43,931 nucleotides of DNA, from positions 1 through 43,931 of the forward strand of contig PDZX01000032.1 of NCBI GenBank assembly GCA_002753185.1, read 5' to 3'. Numbering within the stretch: position 1 is the stretch's first letter; each line of letters starts with the position of its first letter. Made by a program: the position numbers and the translations under genes. The stretch comes from Magnetococcales bacterium WMHbin3. Lineage in GTDB: Bacteria > Pseudomonadota > Magnetococcia > Magnetococcales > Magnetaquicoccaceae. The notes under the pieces were generated by a model. That model was given only the letters and a program-made list of their open reading frames with translations, was not told the origin of the DNA and did not search any database. This document shows, in pieces, positions 18,211-29,041 of the stretch.

Positions 18211-19629
18211 ATGAATGCAGGCTTGACAACCGTTGCCTATATCGGCGCCACCATACTCTTCATCCTCAGCCTCGGCGGCTTGAGCAATCCGGAAACCGCC
18301 CGCCGGGGTAACCTCTTCGGCATCATCGGCATGACCATCGCCGTGCTGGTCACCCTGGCGGGTCCCCGCCTCACCGGCGGCGGCAACATGGCCATGGTGA
18401 TCATCGCCATGGCCATCGGCGGCTCGGTGGGCGTCTTTGCCGCCGTGCGCGTCAAGATGACCCAAATGCCGGAACTGGTCGCCCTCATGCACAGCCTGGT
18501 CGGCATGGCCGCCGTGCTGGTGGGTTTTGCCAATTATTTCGATCCGACATCCACCCTCACCGGAGCGGAAAAGACCATTCACGAAGTCGAAATCTACATC
18601 GGCATCCTGATCGGCGCCGTCACCTTCTCCGGTTCGGTGATTGCCTTCGGCAAGCTGGCCGGCAAGATCAGCGGCGCCCCCCTCACCCTGCCGGGCCGCC
18701 ATCAGTTCAATTTCGGGTTGCTCATCGTCACCGTCATCCTGGGCAAGTGGTTCATCAATGCCCACGGCGTCAGCGAAGGGCTGCAACCCCTGATCTACAT
18801 GACCATCCTCGCCCTGATCTTCGGCGTCCACATGGTGATGGCCATCGGCGGGGCCGACATGCCGGTGGTGGTCTCCATGCTCAACAGCTACTCCGGGTGG
18901 GCCGCTGCGGCCACCGGTTTCATGCTCTCCAATGACCTGCTGATCGTCGTCGGCGCCCTGGTCGGCTCCTCCGGCGCCATCCTCAGCTACATCATGTGCC
19001 GGGCCATGAACCGCAAGTTCCTGGCGGTGATCGGCGGCGGCTTCGGCACCGGTGGCGGCGCCCCGGCGGCCTCCAGCGCCGCCCAACCGGCGGGCGAGGT
19101 GGTGGCGGTCTCCGCCCAGGAAACCGCAGAGATGCTGCGCGAGTCCAAAAACGTCATCATCATCCCAGGCTACGGCATGGCCGTGGCGCAAGCCCAGCAC
19201 ACGGTCTACGAGATCACCAAGTTCCTGCGCGCCAAGGGCATCAACGTCCGCTTCGCCATCCACCCGGTGGCCGGACGCATGCCCGGTCACATGAACGTCC
19301 TGCTGGCCGAGGCCAAGGTCCCCTACGACATCGTCATGGAAATGGACGAAATCAACGAGGACTTCCCCTCCACCGACGTGGCCATGATCATCGGCGCCAA
19401 CGACATCGTCAACCCCTCCGCCGAGGACGACCCCAACAGCCCCATCGCCGGCATGCCGGTCCTGGAAGTCTGGAAGGCCACCACCTCCATCGTGATGAAG
19501 CGCTCCATGGCCTCCGGCTACGCCGGCGTGGACAACCCGCTCTTCTACAAGGAGAACAACCGCATGCTCTTCGGCGACGCCAAGAAGATGCTGGACGAGG
19601 TCCTCAACCACCTCCGCTCTGCCGCCTGA
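18211..19629 (+). CDS. pntB: NAD(P) transhydrogenase subunit beta
   Basis: 472 residues. The first 260 or so are membrane-spanning helices (domain II), including [20 protein letters not shown]. The C-terminal domain III binds NADP(H): [47 protein letters not shown] and [15 protein letters not shown] closely match E. coli PntB. It completes the inner-membrane transhydrogenase that raises NADPH. GGGAGAG precedes the start. A strong hairpin follows the stop, before murB. Confidence 0.97.
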   Translation: MNAGLTTVAYIGATILFILSLGGLSNPETARRGNLFGIIGMTIAVLVTLAGPRLTGGGNMAMVIIAMAIGGSVGVFAAVRVKMTQMPELVALMHSLVGMAAVLVGFANYFDPTSTLTGAEKTIHEVEIYIGILIGAVTFSGSVIAFGKLAGKISGAPLTLPGRHQFNFGLLIVTVILGKWFINAHGVSEGLQPLIYMTILALIFGVHMVMAIGGADMPVVVSMLNSYSGWAAAATGFMLSNDLLIVVGALVGSSGAILSYIMCRAMNRKFLAVIGGGFGTGGGAPAASSAAQPAGEVVAVSAQETAEMLRESKNVIIIPGYGMAVAQAQHTVYEITKFLRAKGINVRFAIHPVAGRMPGHMNVLLAEAKVPYDIVMEMDEINEDFPSTDVAMIIGANDIVNPSAEDDPNSPIAGMPVLEVWKATTSIVMKRSMASGYAGVDNPLFYKENNRMLFGDAKKMLDEVLNHLRSAA

Positions 19630-19642
19630 CCTGTTTTCCCCG

Positions 19643-19664
19643 CCCCCCGGCATCCGCCGGGGGG
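19643..19664 (+). terminator. GC-rich hairpin between pntB and murB
   Basis: CCCCCCGGC (19643-19651) and GCCGGGGGG (19656-19664) form a perfect nine-pair stem with an ATCC loop, 14 bases after the pntB stop. The following sequence is C-rich, not T-rich, so it is not a textbook intrinsic terminator. It may slow or partly stop transcription, or stabilise the pntAB 3' end. Confidence 0.5.
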
Positions 19665-19693
19665 CACCCCCCCTCCAGGGAATCTCGTTCCCC

Positions 19694-20623
19694 ATGGCCA
19701 ACCCCTTCGCCAACCTCGTCGCGCGCGGCCGTCTGCTCACCGACGTCCCCCTCGCCCCCCGCACCACCTGGCGCATCGGCGGAGCGGCCCGCTGGTTCCT
19801 CTCCCCCGCCTCCCCGGAGGAAGTGACCGGCCTGCTTGCCCGCTGGCCCCCGGAAATCCCCCGCCTGGTGCTCGGCGGCGGCAGCAATCTGCTGGTCGCA
19901 GACGCAGGCTGGCCGGGCGCGGTTCTGGATTTGACTTACGGTATGCAACGGATTTATACTCTGAACGATCCATCCGGCCAGGAGGAGACGGTCATCGTAC
20001 ACGCAGACGCCGGGGCCTCCACCAGCGCCCTGGCCCACTTCGCCCGGCTGCACGGCCTGAGCGGAGCGGAGTTCCTGGGCGGCATTCCGGGCACCATCGG
20101 CGGCGCCTTGCGCATGAACGCCGGTGCTCATGGCGGGGAGATCCGCGGGATCCTGATCGAGGCGGAACTGCTGGACGAAACCGGCCAGCACCATTGCCTG
20201 GCGGTGGAGCGGCTCGGAATGGGCTACCGGCGTTGCGGCGCGCCCGACGGGTGGCTGTTTCTCGCGGGCCGCTTCCGGCTGCGGCGCGGGGATCCGGAGG
20301 CGATCCGCGCCACGATGCGCGGCTTCAACCAACGGCGCCGCGCCAGCCAACCCCTGGAACTGCCCAGCGCGGGGAGCGTCTTCAAGAACCCGCCGGAAGG
20401 TCCCAGAGCCTGGGAACTCATCGCGCGAGCCGGCATGCGCGGCGCGACCTGCGGTGACGCCCAGGTTGCGGTGAAACATGGCAATTTTTTCGTCAATCGC
20501 GGTCAGGCCACCGCGGACGACATGTTGACCCTGATCCGTCGGGTGCAGGATGCCGTGGAACGGGATTCTTCCATTCGGCTGGAACTGGAAATCAAGCTGG
20601 CGGGCCACCAGGAACGGATGTAA
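19694..20623 (+). CDS. murB: UDP-N-acetylenolpyruvoylglucosamine reductase
   Basis: 309 residues. FAD-binding features include TTWRIGGAARWF, LVLGGGSNLLVADAGWPGAV and FLGGIPGTIGGALRMNAGAH. The catalytic Ser lies in SAGSVFKNP, followed by KHGNFFVN and the catalytic Glu in LELEIKLAG. It reduces the enolpyruvyl group to make UDP-MurNAc in the cytosol. It opens the murB-ddl-ftsQ-ftsA-ftsZ run, but its normal upstream neighbour murC is 19 kb away. Confidence 0.96.
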   Translation: MANPFANLVARGRLLTDVPLAPRTTWRIGGAARWFLSPASPEEVTGLLARWPPEIPRLVLGGGSNLLVADAGWPGAVLDLTYGMQRIYTLNDPSGQEETVIVHADAGASTSALAHFARLHGLSGAEFLGGIPGTIGGALRMNAGAHGGEIRGILIEAELLDETGQHHCLAVERLGMGYRRCGAPDGWLFLAGRFRLRRGDPEAIRATMRGFNQRRRASQPLELPSAGSVFKNPPEGPRAWELIARAGMRGATCGDAQVAVKHGNFFVNRGQATADDMLTLIRRVQDAVERDSSIRLELEIKLAGHQERM

Positions 20624-20641
20624 ACGAAAGAAAGGGTCACC

Positions 20642-21601
20642 ATGTCCGCATCGACATCCCAGAATGACAGACAACGGGTGGGCGTCCTGATGGGCGGCTC
20701 CTCCCCGGAACGGGCGGTGAGCCTGCGCAGCGGCGACGCGCTCCTCAATGCGCTACGGCGGCGCGGCCACGACCCCCTGGCCATCGACACCGCCGACGGA
20801 CGCAGCCTGGCCGCCGCGCTGATCGACAACCGGATCGGCACCGCCGTGCTCGCCCTGCACGGGGCCATGGGCGAGGACGGCATCATCCAGGGCATGCTGG
20901 AAATGCTCGGCATCCCCTACACCGGCTCCTTCGTCGGTCCCTCGGCCTTGTGCATGAACAAAACCCTGGCCAAGCGGGTCTTTCGGGACGCCGGCATCCC
21001 GACGCCCCCCTGGGAGGAACTGTTGCTGGAATCCACCGCCACGCTCCCGCGACTGGCCATCGACCCACCCTGGTTCGTGAAACCCCTGAATACCGGTTCC
21101 AGCGTGGGAATCTCCCGCGCCGCCGACATCGAGGGCCTGCGCGCCGGGCTGGAGCACGCCCTGCGAGAAGGCGGCAGCCGCATCCTGGTGGAGCGGGCGA
21201 TCATTGGCCGGGAACTCACCCTCTCGGTGCTCGACGGCCAGCCCCTGCCGCTCATCGAGATTCGCCCGGAACAGGAATTCTACGATTATCACGCCAAATA
21301 CGCCGCGCAAAAAACCCAATACATGATCCCGCCCCCCGACCTGCCAGCTAAGGCCATGGCCCGCGCCGTGGAGGTCGGCATCGCCGCAGGACGGGCCGCC
21401 GGCTGCCGGGGCCTCTACCGGGTGGACATCATGCTCGACGAGGAGGGGAACCCCTGGGTCCTGGAGATCAACACCATCCCCGGTCTGACCGCGACCAGCC
21501 TCGCTCCCAAGGCCGCCGCCGCCGCCGGCCTCTCCTTCGACGATCTGGCGGAGCGCATCCTGGCTGGCGCGAGTCTGGAATCATGTTCCGCAAACTCCTG
21601 A
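20642..21601 (+). CDS. ddl: D-alanine--D-alanine ligase
   Basis: 319 residues, ATP-grasp fold. GVLMGGSSPERAVSLRSGDA is the Ddl N-terminus (residue Glu near position 20 is the D-Ala site); LHGAMGEDGIIQGMLEMLGI, PYTGSFVGPSALCMNK, FVKPLNTGSSVGIS and VLEINTIPGLTATSLAPKAA are signature segments. It makes the D-Ala-D-Ala dipeptide used by MurF. The start follows AAGGGTC. The 3' end overlaps ftsQ by 19 bases, implying translational coupling. Confidence 0.97.
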   Translation: MSASTSQNDRQRVGVLMGGSSPERAVSLRSGDALLNALRRRGHDPLAIDTADGRSLAAALIDNRIGTAVLALHGAMGEDGIIQGMLEMLGIPYTGSFVGPSALCMNKTLAKRVFRDAGIPTPPWEELLLESTATLPRLAIDPPWFVKPLNTGSSVGISRAADIEGLRAGLEHALREGGSRILVERAIIGRELTLSVLDGQPLPLIEIRPEQEFYDYHAKYAAQKTQYMIPPPDLPAKAMARAVEVGIAAGRAAGCRGLYRVDIMLDEEGNPWVLEINTIPGLTATSLAPKAAAAAGLSFDDLAERILAGASLESCSANS

Positions 21602-22326
21602 CCACCGCCTTGCTGGCCGGTCTGTGCCTGCTCGCCTGGCAAGGGTGGGAGATGCTGAAGCTCGCCGACCTGTTTCCCTTGCAGAAGATCCACGTCCGGG
21701 GGCTGGTCAACACCTCGCGCAAGGATGCCTTTCTGGCCATGGAGACCCCCAAGGGGACCAACCTGCTGAGCATCGATCCGGAAAAAATACGTTCACGCTT
21801 ATTATCCCTTCCCTGGATCCACTCGGTTCAGGTAAAAAGGGTCTTCCCCGGCACGTTGACCATCAGCCTGACGGAGAAGAATGCCGCCTGTCTGGGCCGC
21901 ATGGGGGAGCGGCTGATGGTGATGGACGAATACGGCAAGCCCATCAAGCCCTTCGAGGTCGGCGATCCGCTGCTGTTGCCGGTGATCACCCCGCTGCCCG
22001 GTCCCCATCAGGCGGCCAACGTGGTGTGGATCGTCAATCTTCTGGACAAGCATGCCTGGATCAAGGACCGGATCTCGGAGGCGGTGGGGCAGGCCGGCGG
22101 GCGTTGGGATTTGTACACCAAAAAAGGGGTTAAGTTGCTGTTGTCGAATCGTGGCGATCAAGAACTCGCGCTCTTGCATCGGATGCAGAAACACTACAAA
22201 ATATTGGACCTGCGGGTACGGCAGATCGAGTTGCGCATCGCCAATCGAGTCGCGGTGCGCCCGGAATCCGGCCCGGAAGCATTGCCCCCGGAAAAAAATG
22301 AACACCATCGTGGTCCCACCACTTGA
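21583..22326 (+). CDS. ftsQ: Cell division protein FtsQ
   Basis: 247 residues, bitopic. A very short cytoplasmic start is followed by TM at about 4-20 (LTTALLAGLCLLAWQGW), then a POTRA domain (LQKIHVRGLVNTSRKDAFL through VKRVFPGTLTISLTEKNAAC), and the FtsQ beta domain ending with LRVRQIELRIANRVAVRP. FtsQ recruits FtsBL and regulates septal peptidoglycan synthesis. The gene lies in the standard place between ddl and ftsA and overlaps ddl. The short N-terminal tail is smaller than in enterobacterial FtsQ. Confidence 0.92.
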   Translation: MFRKLLTTALLAGLCLLAWQGWEMLKLADLFPLQKIHVRGLVNTSRKDAFLAMETPKGTNLLSIDPEKIRSRLLSLPWIHSVQVKRVFPGTLTISLTEKNAACLGRMGERLMVMDEYGKPIKPFEVGDPLLLPVITPLPGPHQAANVVWIVNLLDKHAWIKDRISEAVGQAGGRWDLYTKKGVKLLLSNRGDQELALLHRMQKHYKILDLRVRQIELRIANRVAVRPESGPEALPPEKNEHHRGPTT

Positions 22327-22429
22327 CGTAGGCTATCTATTGGTATCTACTAATGGAAGCCAGTCGAAGGGTTGACCCGCAATTCAGGCGCCCATCGGGC
22401 ACGGATTAACAGCCACTATCGGGTTGATT

Positions 22430-23671
<1,242 letters not shown>

Positions 23672-23707
23672 TGCCCGCGCCCGCTACTTTCATGGAAGGG
23701 GAATGGA

Positions 23708-24925
23708 ATGGCCATTGAATTCGACAGTTCGACGGACCCGCAGGATGCCCGCATCAAGGTCATCGGCGTGGGTGGCGGGGGTGGCAATGCCATCAACAAC
23801 ATGATCCAGGCCCAACTGGAGGGCGTGGAGTTCATCGTGGCCAATACCGATGCCCAGGCGCTGGCCAGAAACCTGGCGCCGACCCGGCTGCAGATCGGCG
23901 AAAACGTCACCCGCGGCCTGGGGGCCGGCGCCAAGCCGGAAGTGGGCATGCGCGCGGCGGAAGAGAGCCGCGAACGCATCCAGGAGGTGCTCCACGGCGC
24001 GGACATGGTCTTCATCACCGCCGGCATGGGCGGCGGAACCGGAACCGGCGCCGCGCCCATCATCGCCAAACTCGCCAAGGAGATGGGCATCCTCACCGTG
24101 GCCGTGGTGACCAAGCCCTTCGGCTTCGAGGGCAAGAAACGCATGCGCTTCGCCGAAGATGGACTGACGGAACTGCGCAACTTCGTCGATACCGTCATCA
24201 CCATCCCCAACCAGAAACTCCTGAGTGTGGTCGGCAAGAACACCTCCATCCTGGATGCCTTCCGCAAGGCGGACGACGTGCTGCTCCACGCGGTGCGGGG
24301 CATCACCGACCTGATCACCATCCCCGGCCTGATCAACGTGGACTTCGCCGATGTGCGTACGGTCATGGACGAAATGGGTCAGGCCATGATGGGCGCCTCG
24401 GAAGCCAGCGGCGATACCCGCGCCCTGGATGCGGCCACCAACGCCATTTCCAGCCCGCTGCTGGACGACATGTCCATTCATGGCGCCCGCGGGGTGCTGA
24501 TCAACATCACCGGCGGCTACAACCTGGCCCTCCAGGAAGTGGACGAGGCGGCCACTGTGGTGCGCGACATGGCCCATGACGACGCCATCATCGTCTTCGG
24601 GGCCGTGCTCGACGAATCCATGGAAGACTCCGTGCGCGTCACCGTGGTCGCCACCGGCATCGGCGGGGCCGAACAGGTCGCCTTCCCCACCAAGGAAAAA
24701 CTGACCACCACCAAGCCGGGCATCATCAAACCCGCGCGCCCCGACTTCGGCCAAAAGGGCCTGCACCTCGCCAAGGAGGCGACCCCCATCCCGGAGCCTC
24801 TCGACATCAGCAAACGCAACCAGCGCCGACCCAAGAATCTCGACGAATACAACCGCTCCCTGGAACAATCCAACAACGAGGATACCTTCGATATCCCCAC
24901 CTTCCTGCGCCGTCAGATGGATTGA
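23708..24925 (+). CDS. ftsZ: Cell division GTPase FtsZ
   Basis: 405 residues. The GTP-binding region shows [18 protein letters not shown], the tubulin signature [20 protein letters not shown], and the T7 loop catalytic segment [15 protein letters not shown] variable linker precedes the conserved tail [11 protein letters not shown] that binds FtsA. It polymerises into the Z ring. GGAAGGGGA lies just before the ATG. A strong hairpin follows at 24954-24977, marking the end of the division operon. Confidence 0.98.
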   Translation: MAIEFDSSTDPQDARIKVIGVGGGGGNAINNMIQAQLEGVEFIVANTDAQALARNLAPTRLQIGENVTRGLGAGAKPEVGMRAAEESRERIQEVLHGADMVFITAGMGGGTGTGAAPIIAKLAKEMGILTVAVVTKPFGFEGKKRMRFAEDGLTELRNFVDTVITIPNQKLLSVVGKNTSILDAFRKADDVLLHAVRGITDLITIPGLINVDFADVRTVMDEMGQAMMGASEASGDTRALDAATNAISSPLLDDMSIHGARGVLINITGGYNLALQEVDEAATVVRDMAHDDAIIVFGAVLDESMEDSVRVTVVATGIGGAEQVAFPTKEKLTTTKPGIIKPARPDFGQKGLHLAKEATPIPEPLDISKRNQRRPKNLDEYNRSLEQSNNEDTFDIPTFLRRQMD

Positions 24926-24953
24926 TCCGCATTGGTTCCAGCCCGCCAGAAAC

Positions 24954-24977
24954 GTGCTCCCCCGCCTGGGGGAGCAC
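24954..24977 (+). terminator. Terminator hairpin after ftsZ
   Basis: GTGCTCCCCC (24954-24963) and GGGGGAGCAC (24968-24977) form a perfect ten-pair stem with a GCCT loop, about 30 bases after the ftsZ stop. A run of six T follows about 15 bases later. It likely ends the murB-ftsZ transcript, although the T run is more distant than usual. Confidence 0.65.
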
Positions 24978-25275
24978 TCCGTGTAATTCGGAATTTTTTC
25001 CATTCGCGTATTTTTTCCTTCACACTCCCCTATTAATCAGGTATATTGACAATTTTGGACGATAAATGAGCACGTTCCCGTCCGCTGCTTGGCGCGATAA
25101 TTGCTGAAAGCAACCCAAAGGCGGACATGAGTGGGTCGAGAGGGGGAATACAGCCAGGCAATTTTGACATGCGTCGTCCCCACCGGACGGTGATGACAAA
25201 TTTGCTTCAGGTTGGTATCCATCCACACATGGCCATGCACCAACAACGGAAACGAACAGACACGGAACCAAAGAC
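24978..25275 (+). promoter_or_regulatory. Intergenic leader between ftsZ and lpxC with a candidate promoter
   Basis: This stretch has no credible gene. It is more AT-rich than its surroundings at 24985-25070. TTCACA (25019-25024) and TATATT (25042-25047) are 17 bases apart, one mismatch each from sigma70 consensus. Starting there, the lpxC mRNA would carry a leader of about 220 bases. Weak open frames within it show no conserved protein features. The AT-rich part and the long leader could house lpxC regulation, but no defined element was recognised. Confidence 0.4.
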
Positions 25276-26208
25276 ATGCTTCTTCAACGCACACTCAAAA
25301 ATACGATTCGTTGCACGGGCATCGGCCTCCACGGGGGAAACAACGTCTATCTGTCACTGCGGCCTGCCCCGGAAAATACCGGCATCGTGTTCCACCGCAT
25401 CGATGCCGGCGGCGCGCTCATCCCGGCCAGGGTGGAAAACGTCGTCAATACCCAACTCTGCTCCACCATCGCCAACGCTGACGGTGTCAAAGTTTCCACG
25501 GTGGAACACCTCCTGGCCGCCTTCGCCGGCCTCGGTGTGGACAACGCCTACGTGGACCTGGACAGCCCGGAAGTCCCCATCATGGACGGCAGCGCCGCAC
25601 CCTTCGTCTTCCTCATCCAATGCGCCGGCATCGTCGAGCAACGCCTGCCCAAACAATGGCTGCGCATCAAGAAATCGATCTCGGTCTCCGACGAGGACAA
25701 ACACGCCTCCTTTCACCCCTGCGACCACTTCCGCATCAGCTTCCATATCGACTTCGACCACCCCCTGCTCTCGGAACAAGGGGTCGAGGTCGCCGTGACC
25801 GAAACCACCTTCATCAAAGATATCAGCCGGGCACGCACCTTCGGATTCCTCAAGGACCTGGAAACGCTGCGCGCCAACGGCCTGGCCAAGGGCGGCTCAC
25901 TGGACAACGCCATCGTCATCGGCGACTTCCGCATCCTCAACGAGGGTGGACTGCGCTACGACAAGGAGTTCGTCCGCCACAAGATCATCGATGCCATCGG
26001 CGACCTCTATCTGTTGGGACGGCCCATCCTCGGACACTTCAAGGGAATCCGCTCCGGACACGCCATGAACAACCGGCTGATGCGCAAACTGCTGGCCCGC
26101 GCCGATGCCTGGGAGCTGGTGGAGACAAACAATCATGCGTCTTTCGCTGAATTCGCACCGGCCCCGGCCCCAAGAATACGCCAACCGGTGGCCGCCTTCT
26201 CGATCTGA
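25276..26208 (+). CDS. lpxC: UDP-3-O-acyl-N-acetylglucosamine deacetylase
   Basis: 310 residues. Zinc ligands are visible in [11 protein letters not shown] and in [14 protein letters not shown] (His and Asp); the catalytic His is in [16 protein letters not shown]. Other family features are [34 protein letters not shown] and the [20 protein letters not shown] gate. It performs the committed step of lipid A synthesis in the cytosol, which shows this is a two-membrane bacterium. The position right after ftsZ is usual for Pseudomonadota. The downstream lipoprotein gene overlaps its 3' end. Confidence 0.97.
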   Translation: MLLQRTLKNTIRCTGIGLHGGNNVYLSLRPAPENTGIVFHRIDAGGALIPARVENVVNTQLCSTIANADGVKVSTVEHLLAAFAGLGVDNAYVDLDSPEVPIMDGSAAPFVFLIQCAGIVEQRLPKQWLRIKKSISVSDEDKHASFHPCDHFRISFHIDFDHPLLSEQGVEVAVTETTFIKDISRARTFGFLKDLETLRANGLAKGGSLDNAIVIGDFRILNEGGLRYDKEFVRHKIIDAIGDLYLLGRPILGHFKGIRSGHAMNNRLMRKLLARADAWELVETNNHASFAEFAPAPAPRIRQPVAAFSI

Positions 26209-26809
26209 AGCCCACCCGCAACGCCCACGGCCCGGCATCCCCGCCATGGCGGCAGGCATCGCCCTGGTGACGATCCTGCTGCCGGGCTGTGGCGCCAGGG
26301 AGACCCCCAACCCATCCCTCCCCAACGCGATTCACTCCGCACGGGTTTTCCTGCAAGATCGTCAACTCCGGGCCGAGGTGGTCCTGAATCCGGAACTGGT
26401 CAAAAAGATCAAGGAACTGCTCCGCCAGGGCGAACCCCTCCAGGCCACCTATCAATTCCGGCTGCATCGGGTCCATCCCTGGCTCCCCGATCCCCGCCTG
26501 TTGCAAAAGGAGATCCACCGGCACGTCCGCATGCGACTGATCACCGAACGTTACGAACTCATGGACGAAGGCCGGGGCCTCTTGCATACCGTGCCCGACG
26601 AGGAGAAGGCCATGCAATTCTTCGCCAACCCCCGCTCCATCCCTCTGCATGACCGCTTCGTGCCACTGCCCGGATTTCGCTACCGCCTGACCACCCGCAT
26701 CACGATCACCCACGAAGGGATGTCACGCATGTTTCAATTCCTTGACCAGTGGTTTTTGTTGAGTCAACAATTGGATTTCATCCACATCTCTGACCTGAAC
26801 CCCCGCTGA
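26135..26809 (+). CDS. DUF4390 lipoprotein upstream of ntrY
   Basis: About 224 residues from the ATG at 26135, which has GGTGGAGA upstream and overlaps lpxC. An internal ATG at 26246 would give a cleaner lipoprotein signal ([16 protein letters not shown], lipobox LPGC) but lacks a ribosome site. The mature part ([43 protein letters not shown]) matches the DUF4390 family, which commonly sits directly before NtrY-type kinases in Proteobacteria. Its role is unknown; an envelope sensing partner of NtrY is a reasonable guess. It ends 18 bases before ntrY. Confidence 0.75.
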   Translation: MRLSLNSHRPRPQEYANRWPPSRSEAHPQRPRPGIPAMAAGIALVTILLPGCGARETPNPSLPNAIHSARVFLQDRQLRAEVVLNPELVKKIKELLRQGEPLQATYQFRLHRVHPWLPDPRLLQKEIHRHVRMRLITERYELMDEGRGLLHTVPDEEKAMQFFANPRSIPLHDRFVPLPGFRYRLTTRITITHEGMSRMFQFLDQWFLLSQQLDFIHISDLNPR

Positions 26810-26827
26810 ACGGCCACGGAAAACGCC

Positions 26828-29041
26828 ATGCAACCTTTCTCCAAACCCTTCAAGCACTGGCAACTGATCTTCCTCCCCATGGTGGTGGCCTTCGTCACCT
26901 TTCTGACCGCCCAGGGCTTGCGCGGTTCGGCGGCCATCGGCAGCGGGGAGTACGGCGTGGTCTTTCTGATCCTGCTCTACATCAACCTGTTTCTGGCCCT
27001 GGCGTTGGGCTTTCTGGTGCTGCGCCACGTCTTCCGGCTCTGGCTGGACCGGCGCCTGCGGCGCACCGGCTCGATGCTGCGCACCCGCATGGCGCTCATG
27101 TTCGTCGCGCTCTCCCTGCTGCCCGATCTGATCATCGCCATCCTGTCGGTGAACTTCCTCAACCGGGGCGTGGACTCCTGGTTCTCGGATCGGATCGCCC
27201 GCGCCATGGATACCGCCCTGGAGGTCTCGCGCGCCTACTACCGGGAAAACCAACGCAACGTGCGCCACGACGCCGAGGGGATCGTCCGCAACCGGGCGGT
27301 GACCGCCTCCCTCTCCCTGGAGACCAGCGAAGCCGCCACCTCTGCCCTGGAAGTGGAACGCAAGGCGCGCGGCCTGGACGAGGTGGCCATCCTCCATACC
27401 GACGGCACCCGCATCGCCCATGCCGGCGACCTCCCCTTCGACCCCCTGCCCGACCTGGACTCACTCGCCGGGGAAGGCTCCTCCAGGGCGCTGGTGCTCA
27501 CCAACGACGCCGGCGACCGGGTGCGGGCCTTCGTGCGCCTGAGCGACGACTACGTCCTGGCCACCGGCCACTGGATCGACCGCCAGATCCTCGGCCAGAT
27601 GGAGGCCGTGGAGGCGGCCTACGTGGACTACCGCAACCTGCGCGCCTCCCATGGCCTGCTCAAGGCCAACCATACCGTCACCCTGGCCCTGATCGCCCTG
27701 CTGCTGCTGCTGGCCGCCATCTGGTCGGGCTTTCGCATCGCCGACGACCTCACCGACCCCATCGCCGAATTGATCATCGGCGCCCGCAAGGTGGCTGTGG
27801 GCGACTTGACCGTACATCTGTCGGTGACCGGCAACGACGAATTGGCCACCCTGATGGCCGCCTTCAATGCCATGACACTGAAACTGCAAGAAAACCATGA
27901 CGAACTGCAATCCACCAACGCCCTTCTGGAGGAACGGGAACGGTTCCTGTCCGCCGTGGTCCGCTACATCTCCGCCGGGGTGATCAGCGTCAACCGCGGC
28001 AACGAAATCACCCTCGTCAATCCCGCCGCCGGAGCGCTGCTGGACATCAATCCGCAACAGGCCATCGGGCAGCGTTTTTTCGATACCCTCCCCACGGCGG
28101 CCCAACCCGCACTGATGGCCCTGTTGCAAAAATCCCGCTCCTCCCGGCAGGAACCGACGCCGGAACTGGCCACCCAGATCCAGATCCAAAAGGCGGATCG
28201 CACCCGCACCCTGATGAGCCGCATCACTCCCCTGGAAAGCAGCGCGGGCGTCAACCAGGGGTTCATCGCCACCTTCGACGATCTCACCGACATCCTGGTG
28301 GCGCAACGCAGCCATGCCTGGAGCGAAATGGCACGGCGCATCGCCCACGAAATCAAGAATCCCCTCACGCCGATCCAGCTGTGGGCGCAACGCATGCGCC
28401 GCAAGTACCTGAAATTCATCACCGATTCCACCGGCACCGAATGGCAGGTCCTCGACGAGGGGACCAACGCCATCATCAGCCAGGTGGAAGAACTGCGCGT
28501 GCTGGTCAACGAATTCTCCACCTTCGCCCGGCTGCCCAGACCCGTGCTGCAAAGCAACGACCTCCATGCCACGCTCCGGGAAACTCTCCTGCTGCACAAC
28601 GCCGAACTGGAAAAGGTCACCGTCACCACCGACTTCGACCCGCTCCTGCCCCCCTTTCCCCATGACCGGGGCCAGATCAAACAGGTCCTGACCAATCTCA
28701 TCGCCAATGCCATGGCCGCGATTCGGGAACGCAACGAAGCCTCGTTTCTTGCCATTTCCACCAAAGTTGCCGAAAATGGATCCTGGGTGCGCTTCCGCAT
28801 CGAGGACTCGGGACCCGGCATCCCGCCTGGGGATCGGGACCGCATCTTCGAACCCTACTTCACCACCAAGGCCACGGGGATTGGATTGGGCATGGCGATC
28901 GTCAAAAAAATCATCGAGGATCACGATGGGACCATTCGCATCCGCCAATCCCGTTGGCAAGGGGCGCTGATCGAAATCATGCTGCCACTGGGCGTGCCGA
29001 CGCTCACCCCACCCACCCCCAGCGCTGCGACCATGACATGA
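26828..29041 (+). CDS. ntrY: NtrY-type membrane sensor histidine kinase
   Basis: 737 residues. Transmembrane segments occur at about 12-32, 40-65, 90-112 and 285-305, with an extracytoplasmic sensor between the last two. HAMP lies at about 305-355, PAS at about 370-480 (VVRYISAGVISVNRGNEITL), then the phospho-His motif MARRIAHEIKNPLTPIQLWA near 500 and HATPase (ANAMAAI, EDSGPGIPPGDRDRIFEPYF, TGIGLGMAIVKKII). The KNPLTPIQL motif and four-helix N-terminus are typical of NtrY, which with NtrX controls nitrogen or redox responses. Its stop overlaps the ntrX start (ATGA), so they are translationally coupled. Confidence 0.9.
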   Translation: MQPFSKPFKHWQLIFLPMVVAFVTFLTAQGLRGSAAIGSGEYGVVFLILLYINLFLALALGFLVLRHVFRLWLDRRLRRTGSMLRTRMALMFVALSLLPDLIIAILSVNFLNRGVDSWFSDRIARAMDTALEVSRAYYRENQRNVRHDAEGIVRNRAVTASLSLETSEAATSALEVERKARGLDEVAILHTDGTRIAHAGDLPFDPLPDLDSLAGEGSSRALVLTNDAGDRVRAFVRLSDDYVLATGHWIDRQILGQMEAVEAAYVDYRNLRASHGLLKANHTVTLALIALLLLLAAIWSGFRIADDLTDPIAELIIGARKVAVGDLTVHLSVTGNDELATLMAAFNAMTLKLQENHDELQSTNALLEERERFLSAVVRYISAGVISVNRGNEITLVNPAAGALLDINPQQAIGQRFFDTLPTAAQPALMALLQKSRSSRQEPTPELATQIQIQKADRTRTLMSRITPLESSAGVNQGFIATFDDLTDILVAQRSHAWSEMARRIAHEIKNPLTPIQLWAQRMRRKYLKFITDSTGTEWQVLDEGTNAIISQVEELRVLVNEFSTFARLPRPVLQSNDLHATLRETLLLHNAELEKVTVTTDFDPLLPPFPHDRGQIKQVLTNLIANAMAAIRERNEASFLAISTKVAENGSWVRFRIEDSGPGIPPGDRDRIFEPYFTTKATGIGLGMAIVKKIIEDHDGTIRIRQSRWQGALIEIMLPLGVPTLTPPTPSAATMT

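Noticed and set aside
25046-25074. TTGACA at 25046 as an lpxC -35 box
   Set aside because: No acceptable -10 sequence lies 16-18 bases downstream; the TTCACA/TATATT pair just upstream fits better.
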